A stretch of 64,000 nucleotides of DNA from Oscillatoria salina IIICB1 (GTDB lineage Bacteria > Cyanobacteriota > Cyanobacteriia > Cyanobacteriales > SIO1D9): contig NZ_JAAHBQ010000010.1 of NCBI RefSeq assembly GCF_020144665.1, positions 1 to 64,000 of the forward strand, written 5' to 3'. Of the stretch, positions 47,364 to 57,087 are shown one piece after another. Position 1 is the stretch's first letter, and each line of letters starts with the position of its first letter. The translations under genes were made by a program, and so were the position numbers. The notes beneath the pieces are model-generated. The model was not told the DNA's origin. It ran no database searches and saw nothing but the letters and a program-made list of their open reading frames with translations.

Positions 47364-50300
47364 CTACCAGCGTATATTGGCAAGCAGTATAGCTTCTGCG
47401 GATTGGCGATTGAGTGGGGGGGAGAAAAAGTATCCTTGGGCTTTTTGACAGGATAAAGCTTTGAGTTGGGCGAGTTGCTGGGGAGTTTCAACTCCTTCAG
47501 CGATCGCTTCCATGCCGAGTTGGCGTGCTAAGGTGATAATTGTTTCGACGATTTGGCGATTTGAGCCGCGTACGGCAAGATCGGTGCAGCCCTCTCCAAT
47601 CCGATTGACAAAGGAGCGGTCGATTTTCAGGGCGTTAACGGGAAAACGATATAAATAACTCAAGGATGAGTAACCCGTACCGAAGTCATCGATCGAGAGT
47701 TGTATTTTTCTGGATCTGAGCTGGTGCATTAAAGCGATCGCTGATTCGACGTTTTCGACAAGCATACTTTCGGTTAGTTCTAAGGTTAGATTGCTGCCGT
47801 CTAGTTGTGTAGCCGCGAGAATTTCGTCAATTTGTGCGATTAAGTCGGTTTCTCGCAGTTGTTGCACGGAAAGATTAATGCTCATTCTCAACGGCTGTTG
47901 ACGAGGAAATTTTTCTTGCCAAGTTTTCGCCCTTCGACAAGCTTCGTGTAGCACCCATTTACCGATGGGAACAATCAATCCGGTTTCCTCAGCAATGGGG
48001 ATAAACTCATCAGGAGAAACTAAACCTCGCTGGGGATGCTGCCAGCGAATTAGTGCCTCAAAACCTGTCAGCATACCTGTAACTAAGGAGACAATAGGTT
48101 GATAATAAACTAAAAACTCCTGATTTTCTAGTGCTTGACGTAAATCATTTTCTAGTTGTAATTGTTGAAGGGCGCGGAAGTGCATTTCGCGGTCAAAAAT
48201 TTGAGATCGTGCTTTACCTTTTTCTTTAGCCCGATATAAGGCGATATCTGCATCCCGGAGCAATTCTGATGCTTGTTGGTATTCTGAGGAACTGAAGACA
48301 ATGCCAATACTTGCAGTAGTAAAGACTTCGCGCTCGTCAAGTAAAAATGGCTCTCGTACTTCTGCTAAAATTCGTTCGGCGATGCGAGTTGCATCGCTAA
48401 TTCCTCTTAATTCTTCTAAGAGAATAATAAATTCATCTCCGCCAAGGCGAGCAACTAAATCGGTTGAGCGGACAACTTTGTTAAGAATATTAGCAACTTG
48501 GATCAACAAGCAATCGCCGACTAAATGCCCTAAACTATCATTGACGACTTTAAAGCGATCTAAATCTAGGAATAGGACGGCAAATAAATAATCTGGATGT
48601 CGCTTTTTGCGTTTCAGAGCGAGTTCGAGACGCTCCATTAATAAGTTTCGATTTGCTAAACCTGTTAAAGCATCGTGCAGTGCATCGTAAATTAATTGTT
48701 CTTCTGCTCGTTTGCGATCGCTAATATCTAAAAATTGACCGAGCAAGTGTAAAGGTTCGCCCCGAGCATCTCGCACTACGGCAACTTGTAATACTGCATA
48801 GACGATCTGATTTTGTTTTGTTAAGTAGCGACTTTCGATTTGAAAGTGAGATATTTCTCCTTTAAATAACTTTTCATGTAAAGCTAGAGAAACTGCTAAA
48901 TCTTCTGGATAAGTTACATCTAACCAGGTTCGATTGCGTAATTCGTGACTGCGATAACTAAGAGTTTTACATAATGCTTGATTTACTTGGATGAACTCAC
49001 CTGTTAGGGTTTCGATCGCCATTCCAATTGGTGCTAGTTCAAAAGCGAGACGAAATTGTTCTTCGCTTTTGAGTAAAGCTGATTCTGCTTGTTTGCGTTC
49101 GGTGATATCACGAGAAATTGTCAAACAAGTTAGTTTCCCTTTGAAAAAAAACACTTGGGTGCTATTTTCTACGGGGATTCGGCGTCCGTCTTTAGCTAAT
49201 AATACTCGCTCGAAAACGTGAAATTTTTTGATTTTTAGCTCTTCGACGAGCGCCTTTGTCTCGCTTTCTTGTTCGGGAATGTCTACTTCTGCTGGGGATA
49301 ATTCCAATAATTCTTCTCTGGTATAGCCGAGTTTTTGGCAAGCGCGATCGTTGACTTCGATAAACTTTCCCGGCATTCCTTTTGAGTTAAAGTGATGGAC
49401 GAAGATTATATCGTTGGTACTGTTGAATAATCGGCGATAACGTTCTTCGGTTTCTAAGAGTGCTGCTTCAGCTTGCTTGCGTTCGGTAATATCGAGGACT
49501 GTACCAAATAAGGCGATCGCCTGTCCCTGTTCGTTACAAATTGGTCTTCCTTTGGTAAAAACCAGTCTTACTTCTCGATTTGGTCGTCGAATGCGAAACT
49601 CAAATTCATAAGTTTTCCCGAAGGCGATCGCTTCTTGAATCGCTTGTTTATACAAGGGGCGATCGTTGGGATGAATTTGCCGCTTGAACTGCTGGATAGA
49701 CATTGGCTGTAAGGTCTCTGAATCAGCCGGTAAGCTTGATGTTTCGGATTTGGCTGGTTCAAGCCCAAAAATGCGAAAAGTCTCTTGAGACCACCAAATT
49801 TTCCGATTGAGGAGATCGTATTCCCAACTACCAACATGAGCTACTTGTTGGGCGGCGACGAGATGGGCTTTTTCTCGCGCTAAGTTTTTTTCGGCTTCTT
49901 TGCGATCGCTAATCTCGATACAAGCACCAATATAGCCGACGAAGGTTCCATCGGCTAAAAACCTGGGTACGCCAGTATCTAAAATCCACACATATTTTTG
50001 GTCTGCTCGTTTGAGGCGATACTCCATTTTAAAGGTTTCCCGCGCTTCAAAGGCAGCGCGAAACTGAGTTGAACACTTTTGTGCTTCGTCTGGATGAATT
50101 CCTTCTACCCAACCGTCATCTAACTCTTGAGTGAGGCTACGTCCGGTAAAATCTAACCAACCCTGATTTAAAAAATTACAGTTTCCCTCTGTATCAGTCA
50201 TCCATAACAGCACCGGTGCAGCATTTGCCATCAAACGAAAGCGTTCTTCGCTTGCTTGCAATTCTACATAAGCTTCTCGAAGTTCTGCTGTGCGCTGTTC

Positions 50301-50744
50301 TACCCTTTGTTCGAGTTCGCTGTTTAAGCGAATAATTTCGGCTTTTGCTCTTATAATAGTTAGCTGATGTTCGATTCGCGCAATAACTTCTTCGACTTGA
50401 AACGGTTTCGTAATATAGTCTACTCCTCCAACTGCAAAAGCTTCAACTTTATCGAAAGTTTCTTCTAAGGCGCTAATAAAAATTACGGGAATTTCGCTGG
50501 TTTCTTGGTTAGCTTTGAGACGGCGACAAACCTCAAAACCATCCATTTCGGGCATTTTAAGATCGAGTAAAATTAACTCAGGTGGATCGGCAACTGCTCC
50601 CAACAATGCTAGTTCACCATTGATGGCACACTGAACTTCATAACCTCGCTCTTGCAAAGCATTAGCCAGCAAGCGTAAGTTATCTGGTAGATCGTCAACA
50701 ATCAGTATTTTACCGTTGAAGGTATCGGTGCGATCGCTACTCAT
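47364..50744 (-). CDS. Response regulator with PAS domains, GGDEF and EAL
   Basis: This 1126-residue protein begins with a receiver (LIVDDLPDNL, Asp in LILLDLKMPEMDGF, Lys in ITKPFQV), then four PAS/PAC modules (about 165-680). The GGDEF domain has an intact RLGGDEF (near 769), preceded by RSTD, which fits an RxxD product-inhibition site. The EAL domain has an intact GFEALIRW (near 894), NLSVQQLRE, TLELTES and IDDFGTGYSSL. The enzyme can probably both make and break cyclic di-GMP under control of phosphorylation and PAS ligands. The start overlaps the stop of the upstream hybrid kinase (ATGA), so the kinase is the likely phosphodonor. Confidence 0.92.
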   Translation of the reverse strand: MSSDRTDTFNGKILIVDDLPDNLRLLANALQERGYEVQCAINGELALLGAVADPPELILLDLKMPEMDGFEVCRRLKANQETSEIPVIFISALEETFDKVEAFAVGGVDYITKPFQVEEVIARIEHQLTIIRAKAEIIRLNSELEQRVEQRTAELREAYVELQASEERFRLMANAAPVLLWMTDTEGNCNFLNQGWLDFTGRSLTQELDDGWVEGIHPDEAQKCSTQFRAAFEARETFKMEYRLKRADQKYVWILDTGVPRFLADGTFVGYIGACIEISDRKEAEKNLAREKAHLVAAQQVAHVGSWEYDLLNRKIWWSQETFRIFGLEPAKSETSSLPADSETLQPMSIQQFKRQIHPNDRPLYKQAIQEAIAFGKTYEFEFRIRRPNREVRLVFTKGRPICNEQGQAIALFGTVLDITERKQAEAALLETEERYRRLFNSTNDIIFVHHFNSKGMPGKFIEVNDRACQKLGYTREELLELSPAEVDIPEQESETKALVEELKIKKFHVFERVLLAKDGRRIPVENSTQVFFFKGKLTCLTISRDITERKQAESALLKSEEQFRLAFELAPIGMAIETLTGEFIQVNQALCKTLSYRSHELRNRTWLDVTYPEDLAVSLALHEKLFKGEISHFQIESRYLTKQNQIVYAVLQVAVVRDARGEPLHLLGQFLDISDRKRAEEQLIYDALHDALTGLANRNLLMERLELALKRKKRHPDYLFAVLFLDLDRFKVVNDSLGHLVGDCLLIQVANILNKVVRSTDLVARLGGDEFIILLEELRGISDATRIAERILAEVREPFLLDEREVFTTASIGIVFSSSEYQQASELLRDADIALYRAKEKGKARSQIFDREMHFRALQQLQLENDLRQALENQEFLVYYQPIVSLVTGMLTGFEALIRWQHPQRGLVSPDEFIPIAEETGLIVPIGKWVLHEACRRAKTWQEKFPRQQPLRMSINLSVQQLRETDLIAQIDEILAATQLDGSNLTLELTESMLVENVESAIALMHQLRSRKIQLSIDDFGTGYSSLSYLYRFPVNALKIDRSFVNRIGEGCTDLAVRGSNRQIVETIITLARQLGMEAIAEGVETPQQLAQLKALSCQKAQGYFFSPPLNRQSAEAILLANIRW

Positions 50745-53569
50745 ACGCTAAGAGCTTTTTTGGTTAAATCAATTATTATGTCATAGCGAAAATTATTTGC
50801 TAACTTGGTTAAAGCTTGGGCAAGCTCGAGATCGTCGTCGGGAATTTCCGCGATCGCGGCTAAGATTGACTTGGAATTGAGTTTAGTTGCAGCTTGGTTT
50901 AGTTGCTCTATCCACTCTCTCGGCATTACCAATAAGCTTTCGCTGGTTAACTCGGCTTTTGGCGATTGCTGGGATAAATCAGTCAACGCTTCTTCTTCAT
51001 ACATATACCTCAATCCCAGATGTTCTGCCATTTTTGCCCACAAAACTTCTTGTCGAAATGGCTTACGGACAAAATCATCGCAACCAACTGATAATACCAG
51101 CGATCGCTCTTCTGCAAAAGCACTGGCTGTTAAAGCAACGATCGCTGTAGCTTGACCTCTAAGATGTGATTTAATTTGTTTGGTTGCTTCATAGCCGTCC
51201 ATCACTGGCATTCGCATATCCATCCAAATTAGGTGTGGTTGCCAACTTGACCAAATGGCGATCGCTTCTACACCATTACTAGCTTCTTTTACCTCAAATC
51301 CTAGTGGTTCTAAAATTTTAACAAGTAGTTGTCGATTCTCGAAAGCATCGTCAACTACTAAAATTCGATAAATTGGTTGATTAGGCATAAGTCCAATTAC
51401 TCGCTTTCTTGTAAATTTAGTCGGAATTTCTCCTGCTTCGGCTACTTTTACTGAAATGTTAAACTGGAAAGTTGTCCCCTCACCTACAACTGAATTAAAC
51501 GTAATTTCTCCGCCCATTAACTGTACGAATTTGCGACTAATTGGCAAACCTAAACCCGTTCCTTGGGCAGCTTTTTTACCAATTTCTGTCTGCATGAAAG
51601 CGGCAAAAACTTTCTCTTTTTCTTCTGGATTAATTCCTACTCCTGTATCTTCAATTTCAAAAATTAGTTCGCTGGTTAATAATTTCTGGTTGGTAATTGC
51701 TGGTCGCTCTTTATTTCCCCACTTTTCCTTTTTTCCCACTTTTACGCGCAAACACACACCTCCTTCTTCTGTAAATTTAATGGCATTTGACAGTAAATTA
51801 ATTAATACTTGACGTATTTTTTGCTCGTCAGTTTTTACGTACTGAGGAAGCTCGCGATCCCTCTCGAAAATTAGTTGTAAACCCTTGGCTTTAGCTCGCA
51901 AGCTAAACATTTCTCTCAAACTATCTAACAAGTTATAAAGGTCAAAAATCTTTGCAGATAAAATATTTTTGCCTGCTTCAATTTTTGACATTTCTAGCAC
52001 GTCATTAATTAAGGCTAGTAAATGTTCTCCACTTCGACTAATTATCCCCAAATATTCTTGCTGTTGTTCCCAAGTTAGCGAACTATTATTTAGTAATTCC
52101 GTAAAACCTAGAATAGCATTCAAAGGAGTTCTTAACTCGTGACTCATATTGGATAAAAACTCGCTTTTAGCACGATTAGCAGCATCAGCAGTTTCTTTCG
52201 CTTTTTTTAGTTCTGCTGTACGTGCTTCGACTCGATTTTCTAATTCTTCATTTGTTTTCTCTAAAGCTAAATTTGCTTGTTGTAAAGCAGTAAAAGATTC
52301 TTGCAGTTGTTTTGCCATTTGATTAAAAGAATTAGCTAAAATTGCTATTTCTTTAACTGAATTTTCTGGGACTTTTTGTGCTAAATTACCCTTAGCAATT
52401 GCTGCCGAGGCAATACTCATTTTTAGGATAGGTGAAGCAAGCCAACGAGAGGTAATTAGCCCTAGTTCAGTAGCTAAAAATAAGGCTGCTAAACATAATA
52501 AAATTGTCGTGCGTGTATTAGCCTGAATTTGTTCCATAAAATCAGCTTCTGGTACGACTACGACAATTAACCAATCTATGCCCCGAGGGTCGATAATCGG
52601 TGTGACTTGAACAAATTGGCGCTGTCCTTTTAGTCGATAATCTAGTTGTTTGCTACTGTCAATTTCTTGAAGATTGCCAAATTTTTTTAGCAAAAATTCT
52701 GTGGTCAAACGAATCGAAGCTTCTTGACTTTCTGTGGCTTTCAGTCTTTGTTGTTTTTCGCTGTCTTCAGTGACTAAATAAGGTAATTCTGTTGTCGAAC
52801 TAGCAACAATTTTCCCGCTACGTTCGAGAATAAATGTTTTTCCCGTACGACCAATTTCTAAACTTTGTAAAAAATCGGTAAATTGGGTTAAAACTAAATC
52901 AGTTCCTAAGATACCTTCAAGTTGACCATTTCGATCGTAAAAAGGTTGATTGGCTGAGATAGCTAATTCAAGTTCGGGAACTAATAAATAAATGTCTGTC
53001 CATCTTGGTTTCTTGGCTTTTTTTGCCTCTTGATACCAAGGGCGAATTCGCGGGTCATAATTAGGAGTAACGCTTAATTTGTTGTGACGCAAACCTTGAC
53101 TATCAGTTGTATATTTAATTAAATCTCCCGCAACCATTCCTGGTGTTGTATAAATTACTAGTTGGTTGTTTTCTTCTCGTGCAACTGTGGTAAATCCTCC
53201 TTCTTCGTTACTCCAATAAATATAACTTACTGTCTCAAATAATTGGATTTGCTGCCAAAAATGATTTTCTAAATTGGCAATATTTTGCTTGTTTAGTAAA
53301 TTAGAATGTAGTAAATTAGCATTAATTTGATTGATTAAATGGGGAGTTTCCAAGTAATTTTGTAATTTCTCTTTAATCCGAGTAGTAATCTCACTGCGTA
53401 GTTGAGTAGCGACTTGATTAACTGCTTCTTGTCCGTTGTGTAAAGATAGCCATCCAGTTAAACTCACCGCAGCAAAAATTTGCAAGACAAATGGAATTGC
53501 TAAGATTAAACGCAATGGTATTTTACGAACAGTTTTTTGCACTGGAAATAAAATTTTTTTTGAGTTCAT
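50741..53569 (-). CDS. Cache-HAMP hybrid histidine kinase
   Basis: This 942-residue protein has a first membrane helix (LILAIPFVLQIFAAVSL, about 17-40), a long extracytoplasmic Cache-type sensor (about 45-345, with DPRIRPWYQEAKKAKKPRW and FYDRNGQLEGILGTDLVL), a second helix (355-375) and a HAMP segment. A coiled coil leads to HisKA (LSNMSHELRTPLNAILG, His near 476), HATPase (DTGVGINPEEK, GTGLGLPISRKF) and a receiver (Asp in LIWMDMRMPVMDGY near 783). About 80 more residues may be a degenerate Hpt. The Cache fold suggests sensing of a small ligand outside the cytoplasm. Overlaps the c-di-GMP gene by 4 bp. Confidence 0.92.
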   Translation of the reverse strand: MNSKKILFPVQKTVRKIPLRLILAIPFVLQIFAAVSLTGWLSLHNGQEAVNQVATQLRSEITTRIKEKLQNYLETPHLINQINANLLHSNLLNKQNIANLENHFWQQIQLFETVSYIYWSNEEGGFTTVAREENNQLVIYTTPGMVAGDLIKYTTDSQGLRHNKLSVTPNYDPRIRPWYQEAKKAKKPRWTDIYLLVPELELAISANQPFYDRNGQLEGILGTDLVLTQFTDFLQSLEIGRTGKTFILERSGKIVASSTTELPYLVTEDSEKQQRLKATESQEASIRLTTEFLLKKFGNLQEIDSSKQLDYRLKGQRQFVQVTPIIDPRGIDWLIVVVVPEADFMEQIQANTRTTILLCLAALFLATELGLITSRWLASPILKMSIASAAIAKGNLAQKVPENSVKEIAILANSFNQMAKQLQESFTALQQANLALEKTNEELENRVEARTAELKKAKETADAANRAKSEFLSNMSHELRTPLNAILGFTELLNNSSLTWEQQQEYLGIISRSGEHLLALINDVLEMSKIEAGKNILSAKIFDLYNLLDSLREMFSLRAKAKGLQLIFERDRELPQYVKTDEQKIRQVLINLLSNAIKFTEEGGVCLRVKVGKKEKWGNKERPAITNQKLLTSELIFEIEDTGVGINPEEKEKVFAAFMQTEIGKKAAQGTGLGLPISRKFVQLMGGEITFNSVVGEGTTFQFNISVKVAEAGEIPTKFTRKRVIGLMPNQPIYRILVVDDAFENRQLLVKILEPLGFEVKEASNGVEAIAIWSSWQPHLIWMDMRMPVMDGYEATKQIKSHLRGQATAIVALTASAFAEERSLVLSVGCDDFVRKPFRQEVLWAKMAEHLGLRYMYEEEALTDLSQQSPKAELTSESLLVMPREWIEQLNQAATKLNSKSILAAIAEIPDDDLELAQALTKLANNFRYDIIIDLTKKALSV

Positions 53570-53803
53570 CGAGGCGCTCTTTACTAGCTCAGAGTTGAGA
53601 TTTCAAGTAAAATTAATAATTATTTACCGAGCAATTTTAGACAAATGTAACCAAGAAAAATATTTTTACCGCTAATTGTCAATCTATCAATTGGCTATTC
53701 CTATTGTAAAACTTAAATTTCAAAATAAATTGAATTGTTGGAATAACTTAAAATATTGTAAAATTAACAATTGGTGATGAGAGACTGAGACTGATAATAA
53801 ATT
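53570..53803. other. Intergenic region between two minus-strand units
   Basis: The spacer upstream of the hybrid kinase is AT-rich with several TTGT / AATAAT elements and should hold its promoter; no ORF was seen. Confidence 0.35.
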
Positions 53804-53847
53804 TGGGATGATTTTCTTTTCCCTTAATAGAAAAGAAAATCATCCCG
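53804..53847. terminator. Perfect 17-bp hairpin
   Basis: GGGATGATTTTCTTTTC is followed, after an 8-base loop (CCTTAATA), by its exact reverse complement. It lies about 85 bp past the DUF3288 stop and could end that transcript. No long T-run follows on either strand, so intrinsic termination is likely but not certain. Confidence 0.65.
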
Positions 53848-53929
53848 ATTGAGAGATAATTGTTTCCAGAAGACGAGCTGAGAGGTTCAGATTTGATCTC
53901 AAAGGTAAGACAAGCTAAATTTAGTTATT

Positions 53930-54220
53930 TTAACTCCAATCTTGTTGTTCCTTTTCATTGGTACGAGGTTTGTAAACTGCTTGTTGGGAATGTAACTTGC
54001 GAGTAATTTCATACAATTCATCTTCTGTCAAGCCCCAATTATTAAGAATTTTAGCTAAATCGGCTTGAATTTCTCTTGCTCCGGGAAAATGCTGATAGCG
54101 AATTTGCAAGCGGGCGACTTCTGCAAGGTTGTAATCGCTGCGTCCTTCCTGTAAAATGCGGTTAACCTCTTCGCGATCGCTTTTTTCTCGTGGATGTTTT
54201 TGGTCTGGTTGGGGAGACAT
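53930..54220 (-). CDS. DUF3288 family protein
   Basis: The ATG at 54220 gives 96 residues; the longer reading uses TTG. The sequence shows the DUF3288 pattern: QPDQKHPREKSDREEVNRIL, YNLAEVARLQIRYQHFPGAR and NNWGLTEDELYEIT. The family is found in cyanobacteria only and has no known function. The start lies 2 bp after the stop of the WD40 gene, so the two are one transcript. Confidence 0.88.
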   Translation of the reverse strand: MSPQPDQKHPREKSDREEVNRILQEGRSDYNLAEVARLQIRYQHFPGAREIQADLAKILNNWGLTEDELYEITRKLHSQQAVYKPRTNEKEQQDWS

Positions 54221-54222
54221 AA

Positions 54223-55293
54223 TCAATTATCGTCAGAAACAAGTTTAACGCGAGCATCTTGCCAGAGAATAATTTTACCTTGAAAATCACCGCTAGCCAG
54301 AAAGCGTCCATTAGGACTAAAAGTAACCGACTGTACCCAATCAGAATGTCCTTGAGGTTGAGTGAGTAACCTACCCGTAGCTAAATTCCACAAACGCACC
54401 CCATCGCGACTACCAGAAGCAAGGGTTTGTCCGTCAGGATGGATAGCAATCGAGCGTATTTCCCCAGTATGTCCAATGAGAGTATAAAGTAACTCACCTT
54501 GAACAATATCCCAAACTCTAATCGTGCGATCGCTACTACCGGATATCAGAATATTACCATCTGGGGTGAACGCCAAAGCCGTAACCTTACCCCCATGACC
54601 GATATTTTCCGAGATCAAATCTCCGGTTCGCAAATTCCACAACTTAAGTTCACCTTCCCGACCGCCACTAGCTAAAATAAAGCCATTAGGATTAATAGCT
54701 AACGAGTAAGTCGGACTCTCGAAACGAACTAAAGTATAAATTGGTCGTTGCGTCTTTAAATTCCACAGTCTAATTCCATCCAAACCACCACTAACCAACA
54801 CTTCACTATCAGGAGTAATTGCGAGAGAAAGCACATTATGAAAGTGGTTAAGAAAAGTATGCGTATATTCTCCAGTGTCCCATTTCCAGAGATTAATTCT
54901 CGTATCTTGTCCGCTACTAGCCAAAATTTCCCCATCGGGACTTAACGCCATTGCTAAAACTCTGGTATTGTGAATGCGGAAGCGATCGATTTGGGTTCCT
55001 GTTCTTACCCACCACAATCGCAATAGTCCCTCATTATAACTACCACCACTAACCAACATTTGGCTATCAGGACTAAAAGTTAGCGCATCCACAGTAGTTT
55101 CGTGACTTTGGAGAGTACGAAATAATTCTACTTTTTCCCAAGGTTCCGAAGCTGGTAACTTGTCAATTTCCGGAAGATAATCTGGTAGTGGTAAAGGTTC
55201 GCTAAATTCCTCAGCCGTAGATAAACGAGGTAAACCAGCAGCAAAAATAGCTATAGCCCATACTAACGCCAATCTTTTCCTACTCAAGAGCAT
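54223..55293 (-). CDS. Secreted WD40 beta-propeller protein
   Basis: The 356-residue protein has a signal peptide (LLSRKRLALVWAIAIFAAGL, cleavage near the AEE at residue 28) and then seven WD40 repeats, each with the D...GS..G.I..W pattern (for example DGNILISGSSDRTIRVWDI). They should make a complete seven-blade propeller in the periplasm or at the outer surface. Its client is unknown. DUF3288 follows in the same transcript, and the MerR regulator gene is 9 bp upstream. Confidence 0.88.
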   Translation of the reverse strand: MLLSRKRLALVWAIAIFAAGLPRLSTAEEFSEPLPLPDYLPEIDKLPASEPWEKVELFRTLQSHETTVDALTFSPDSQMLVSGGSYNEGLLRLWWVRTGTQIDRFRIHNTRVLAMALSPDGEILASSGQDTRINLWKWDTGEYTHTFLNHFHNVLSLAITPDSEVLVSGGLDGIRLWNLKTQRPIYTLVRFESPTYSLAINPNGFILASGGREGELKLWNLRTGDLISENIGHGGKVTALAFTPDGNILISGSSDRTIRVWDIVQGELLYTLIGHTGEIRSIAIHPDGQTLASGSRDGVRLWNLATGRLLTQPQGHSDWVQSVTFSPNGRFLASGDFQGKIILWQDARVKLVSDDN

Positions 55294-55302
55294 AGATTCT
55301 GT

Positions 55303-55725
55303 TTACTGAGATTGAATATTCGGACAAATCGTGCGGTTAGCTAAGTTTTTTGGGGGCGAATCTTGCCATCCAGAGAGGATACCTTGTAATTCTTGTTGTA
55401 AAAGTTCGAGAGCTTCGATTTGTTCTTGAATAACCTTTAATTTGGTTAGGAGATGTTCTTTTAAAACGCCACAAGGCAATTGCCCCGCATCGTGAACTTC
55501 TAGTATATCCTTAATTTCCTTGAGATCCAATCCCAGAGATTGCGCCCGTTTAATAAAGGCTAGTCGATTAAAAACTGGTTCCTGAAAAAGACGATAGCCA
55601 GAGGGAGAGCGTTGTACTACCGGAGTTAATAAGCCAAAATCATCGTAGTAACGAATCGTTTTTACTGGTAAACCGCTAGTTTTAGCTACTTCACCAATTT
55701 TAAGTAATTGCACTATAGATTGCAT
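55303..55725 (-). CDS. MerR-family heavy-metal-responsive regulator
   Basis: This 140-residue protein has the MerR HTH (KIGEVAKTSGLPVKTIRYYD) followed by RSPSGYRLF and a dimerisation coiled coil. A Cys in LPCGVLKEHL (near 88) and a Cys in the C-terminal TICPNI give a two-Cys site like those of ZntR/CadR/PbrR regulators. It should bind a promoter with an extended spacer and activate a metal-export gene. The only genes on its transcript are a WD40 protein and DUF3288; no metal transporter is adjacent, so its target is unknown. Confidence 0.82.
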   Translation of the reverse strand: MQSIVQLLKIGEVAKTSGLPVKTIRYYDDFGLLTPVVQRSPSGYRLFQEPVFNRLAFIKRAQSLGLDLKEIKDILEVHDAGQLPCGVLKEHLLTKLKVIQEQIEALELLQQELQGILSGWQDSPPKNLANRTICPNIQSQ

Positions 55726-55817
55726 ATCTTACTGTTATTTAGCTGTGACATCGTCAGGAATACGCAGCAAATCAAATCATAAACTCTCTTTCCAGTGTCT
55801 CTCCCTCTTTTTTTAAC

Positions 55818-56108
55818 TTAATGACGGCGTTTTTTTTGCGTTGTGAGTAGAGGTAAAGGAGCATTTGACGAACTTGGAGGAAGAAAAGCTCTTACGCCTT
55901 CATCGGGGGTATTATCATGGTGACGTTGAGTTTGCCACCAACGCACCGCGATCGCTGCTAACATTACCGTTATACCAAAACTTGCTAACGTCCAGCGTTC
56001 GCCTACGCCGCCTATTACCGCATCAACTACACCGATAATCAATATAAAGCTTGAAATCGGCTCTTTACGGTAGGCTAACTTCACAAACCGAGGCAACAAT
56101 GCGTTCAT
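55818..56108 (-). CDS. Conserved small membrane protein
   Basis: The ATG at 56108 gives 96 residues. There are two hydrophobic helices (PISSFILIIGVVDAVIGGVG; SFGITVMLAAIAVRWW) and a basic, Pro-rich C-terminal tail ending QKKRRH. From memory similar proteins occur in other cyanobacteria; no function is known. It is 92 bp upstream of the MerR gene on the same strand. Confidence 0.65.
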   Translation of the reverse strand: MNALLPRFVKLAYRKEPISSFILIIGVVDAVIGGVGERWTLASFGITVMLAAIAVRWWQTQRHHDNTPDEGVRAFLPPSSSNAPLPLLTTQKKRRH

Positions 56109-56338
56109 CACGTTGGTTTATATCCAGATTCTGCTTGATTCTAATTTCAGATTATCTTATCTACCCACCAAATGGCTTATACCGTAGTAGAGAAAATTAC
56201 TTAGTTTACTAGCGATTTGCTGACATTTGATTTGAGATGAGGAAATAAAAATTCTAGAGTGACCCCGAAATTAAGATCGGGGAAAGATACAAAATTGATT
56301 TACGAGTTAGAATTGGCGATAGTGGCGATCGCTACTGG
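56109..56338. other. Intergenic region
   Basis: A spacer of 230 bp upstream of the small membrane protein gene, with a HIP1 site near 56327. No terminator or operator was recognised. Confidence 0.3.
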
Positions 56339-56542
56339 CTACTGCAACCCTAACCAAGATAATAATCCTTGACCAGTAAAATATTCAATCGCCAAGGTTA
56401 GCACAAAGCCAATCATCGCTGCTCTACCATTCAATCGTTCTGCATATTCGTTAAACCCAAATTTTGGTTCTTCTAAGCTGGGTGTAACTGTGGGTTGGGT
56501 TTTTGCTTCTGTAGTCGTCACGGCGTTTTCCTGCTCGCTCAT
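56339..56542 (-). CDS. hli: High-light-inducible protein (one-helix CAB-like)
   Basis: The 67-residue protein has a single helix with the chlorophyll-binding [12 protein letters not shown] motif near residues 35-46, preceded by a [10 protein letters not shown] segment. High-light-inducible proteins protect photosystem assembly intermediates and free chlorophyll by quenching, and often work in pairs in the thylakoid. This one is single-helix and has an N-terminal polar extension of about 30 residues. The AT-rich upstream region should contain the high-light promoter; no HLR1 element was identified. Confidence 0.92.
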   Translation of the reverse strand: MSEQENAVTTTEAKTQPTVTPSLEEPKFGFNEYAERLNGRAAMIGFVLTLAIEYFTGQGLLSWLGLQ

Positions 56543-56574
56543 AGTTACAAATCTTTACTTGTTTCTCCTATTCT

Positions 56575-56650
56575 ACCGAAATTGGGGAGGTGGTGATTGG
56601 GGAGGTGGTGACTGGGGAGGTGGTGACTGGGGAGGTGGTGACTGGGGATT
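56575..56650. repeat. GGGGAGGTGGTGACT tandem repeat
   Basis: Four copies of a 16-bp GGGGAGGTGGTGATT/ACT unit, upstream of the HLIP gene. A variant of the heptamer-type repeats seen elsewhere. Confidence 0.7.
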
Positions 56651-56904
56651 AATTTTCACGTAGGGTGCATTTAGCAGTTTTCAGCGACCAGTTATTAGTT
56701 TACCTTCCAATTCGCTCAATTCTTCTCCCTCTCACCAGTGTATGCTTTTCAAGCACTGACGCGAATCGGAGCAAAAATTAAGGGCGAAATTTCCTAAGTT
56801 TTACCTGCTCTATTTTCCCCCATTTCCTTAGCTTTCCCGGCTGAAAATCAATCACATGAAGCGAAAAAATATTCCCTTGTCAGCTTCTTTGTCATCATCC
56901 TCTC
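56651..56904. other. Intergenic region
   Basis: No coding sequence is seen between the two repeat blocks. A TTTCAAGCACTGACGCG stretch and GC-poor DNA are present; the region separates the divergent HLIP and ald genes. Confidence 0.3.
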
Positions 56905-57012
56905 CCAGTCACCACTCACTAGTCCCCAATCCCCAGTCACCACTCACCAGTCCCCAATCACCAATCCTCAATCCCCAATCCCCACCTCCCCAGTCCCCAA
57001 TCACCAAAATCC
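56905..57012. repeat. AGTCCCC / ACCAGTCCCC repeat block
   Basis: CCAGTCACCACTCACTAGTCC-like units repeated with CCAATCCCC units, ending 75 bp before ald. Direction is opposite to the block at 56575. Confidence 0.65.
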
Positions 57013-57087
57013 CCAATTTTGCTTGAAAATACAAAACTAACCAGCAGCAAGTCCTACAGTAGTAAAGGTAATGAATAGAGAGCGATT

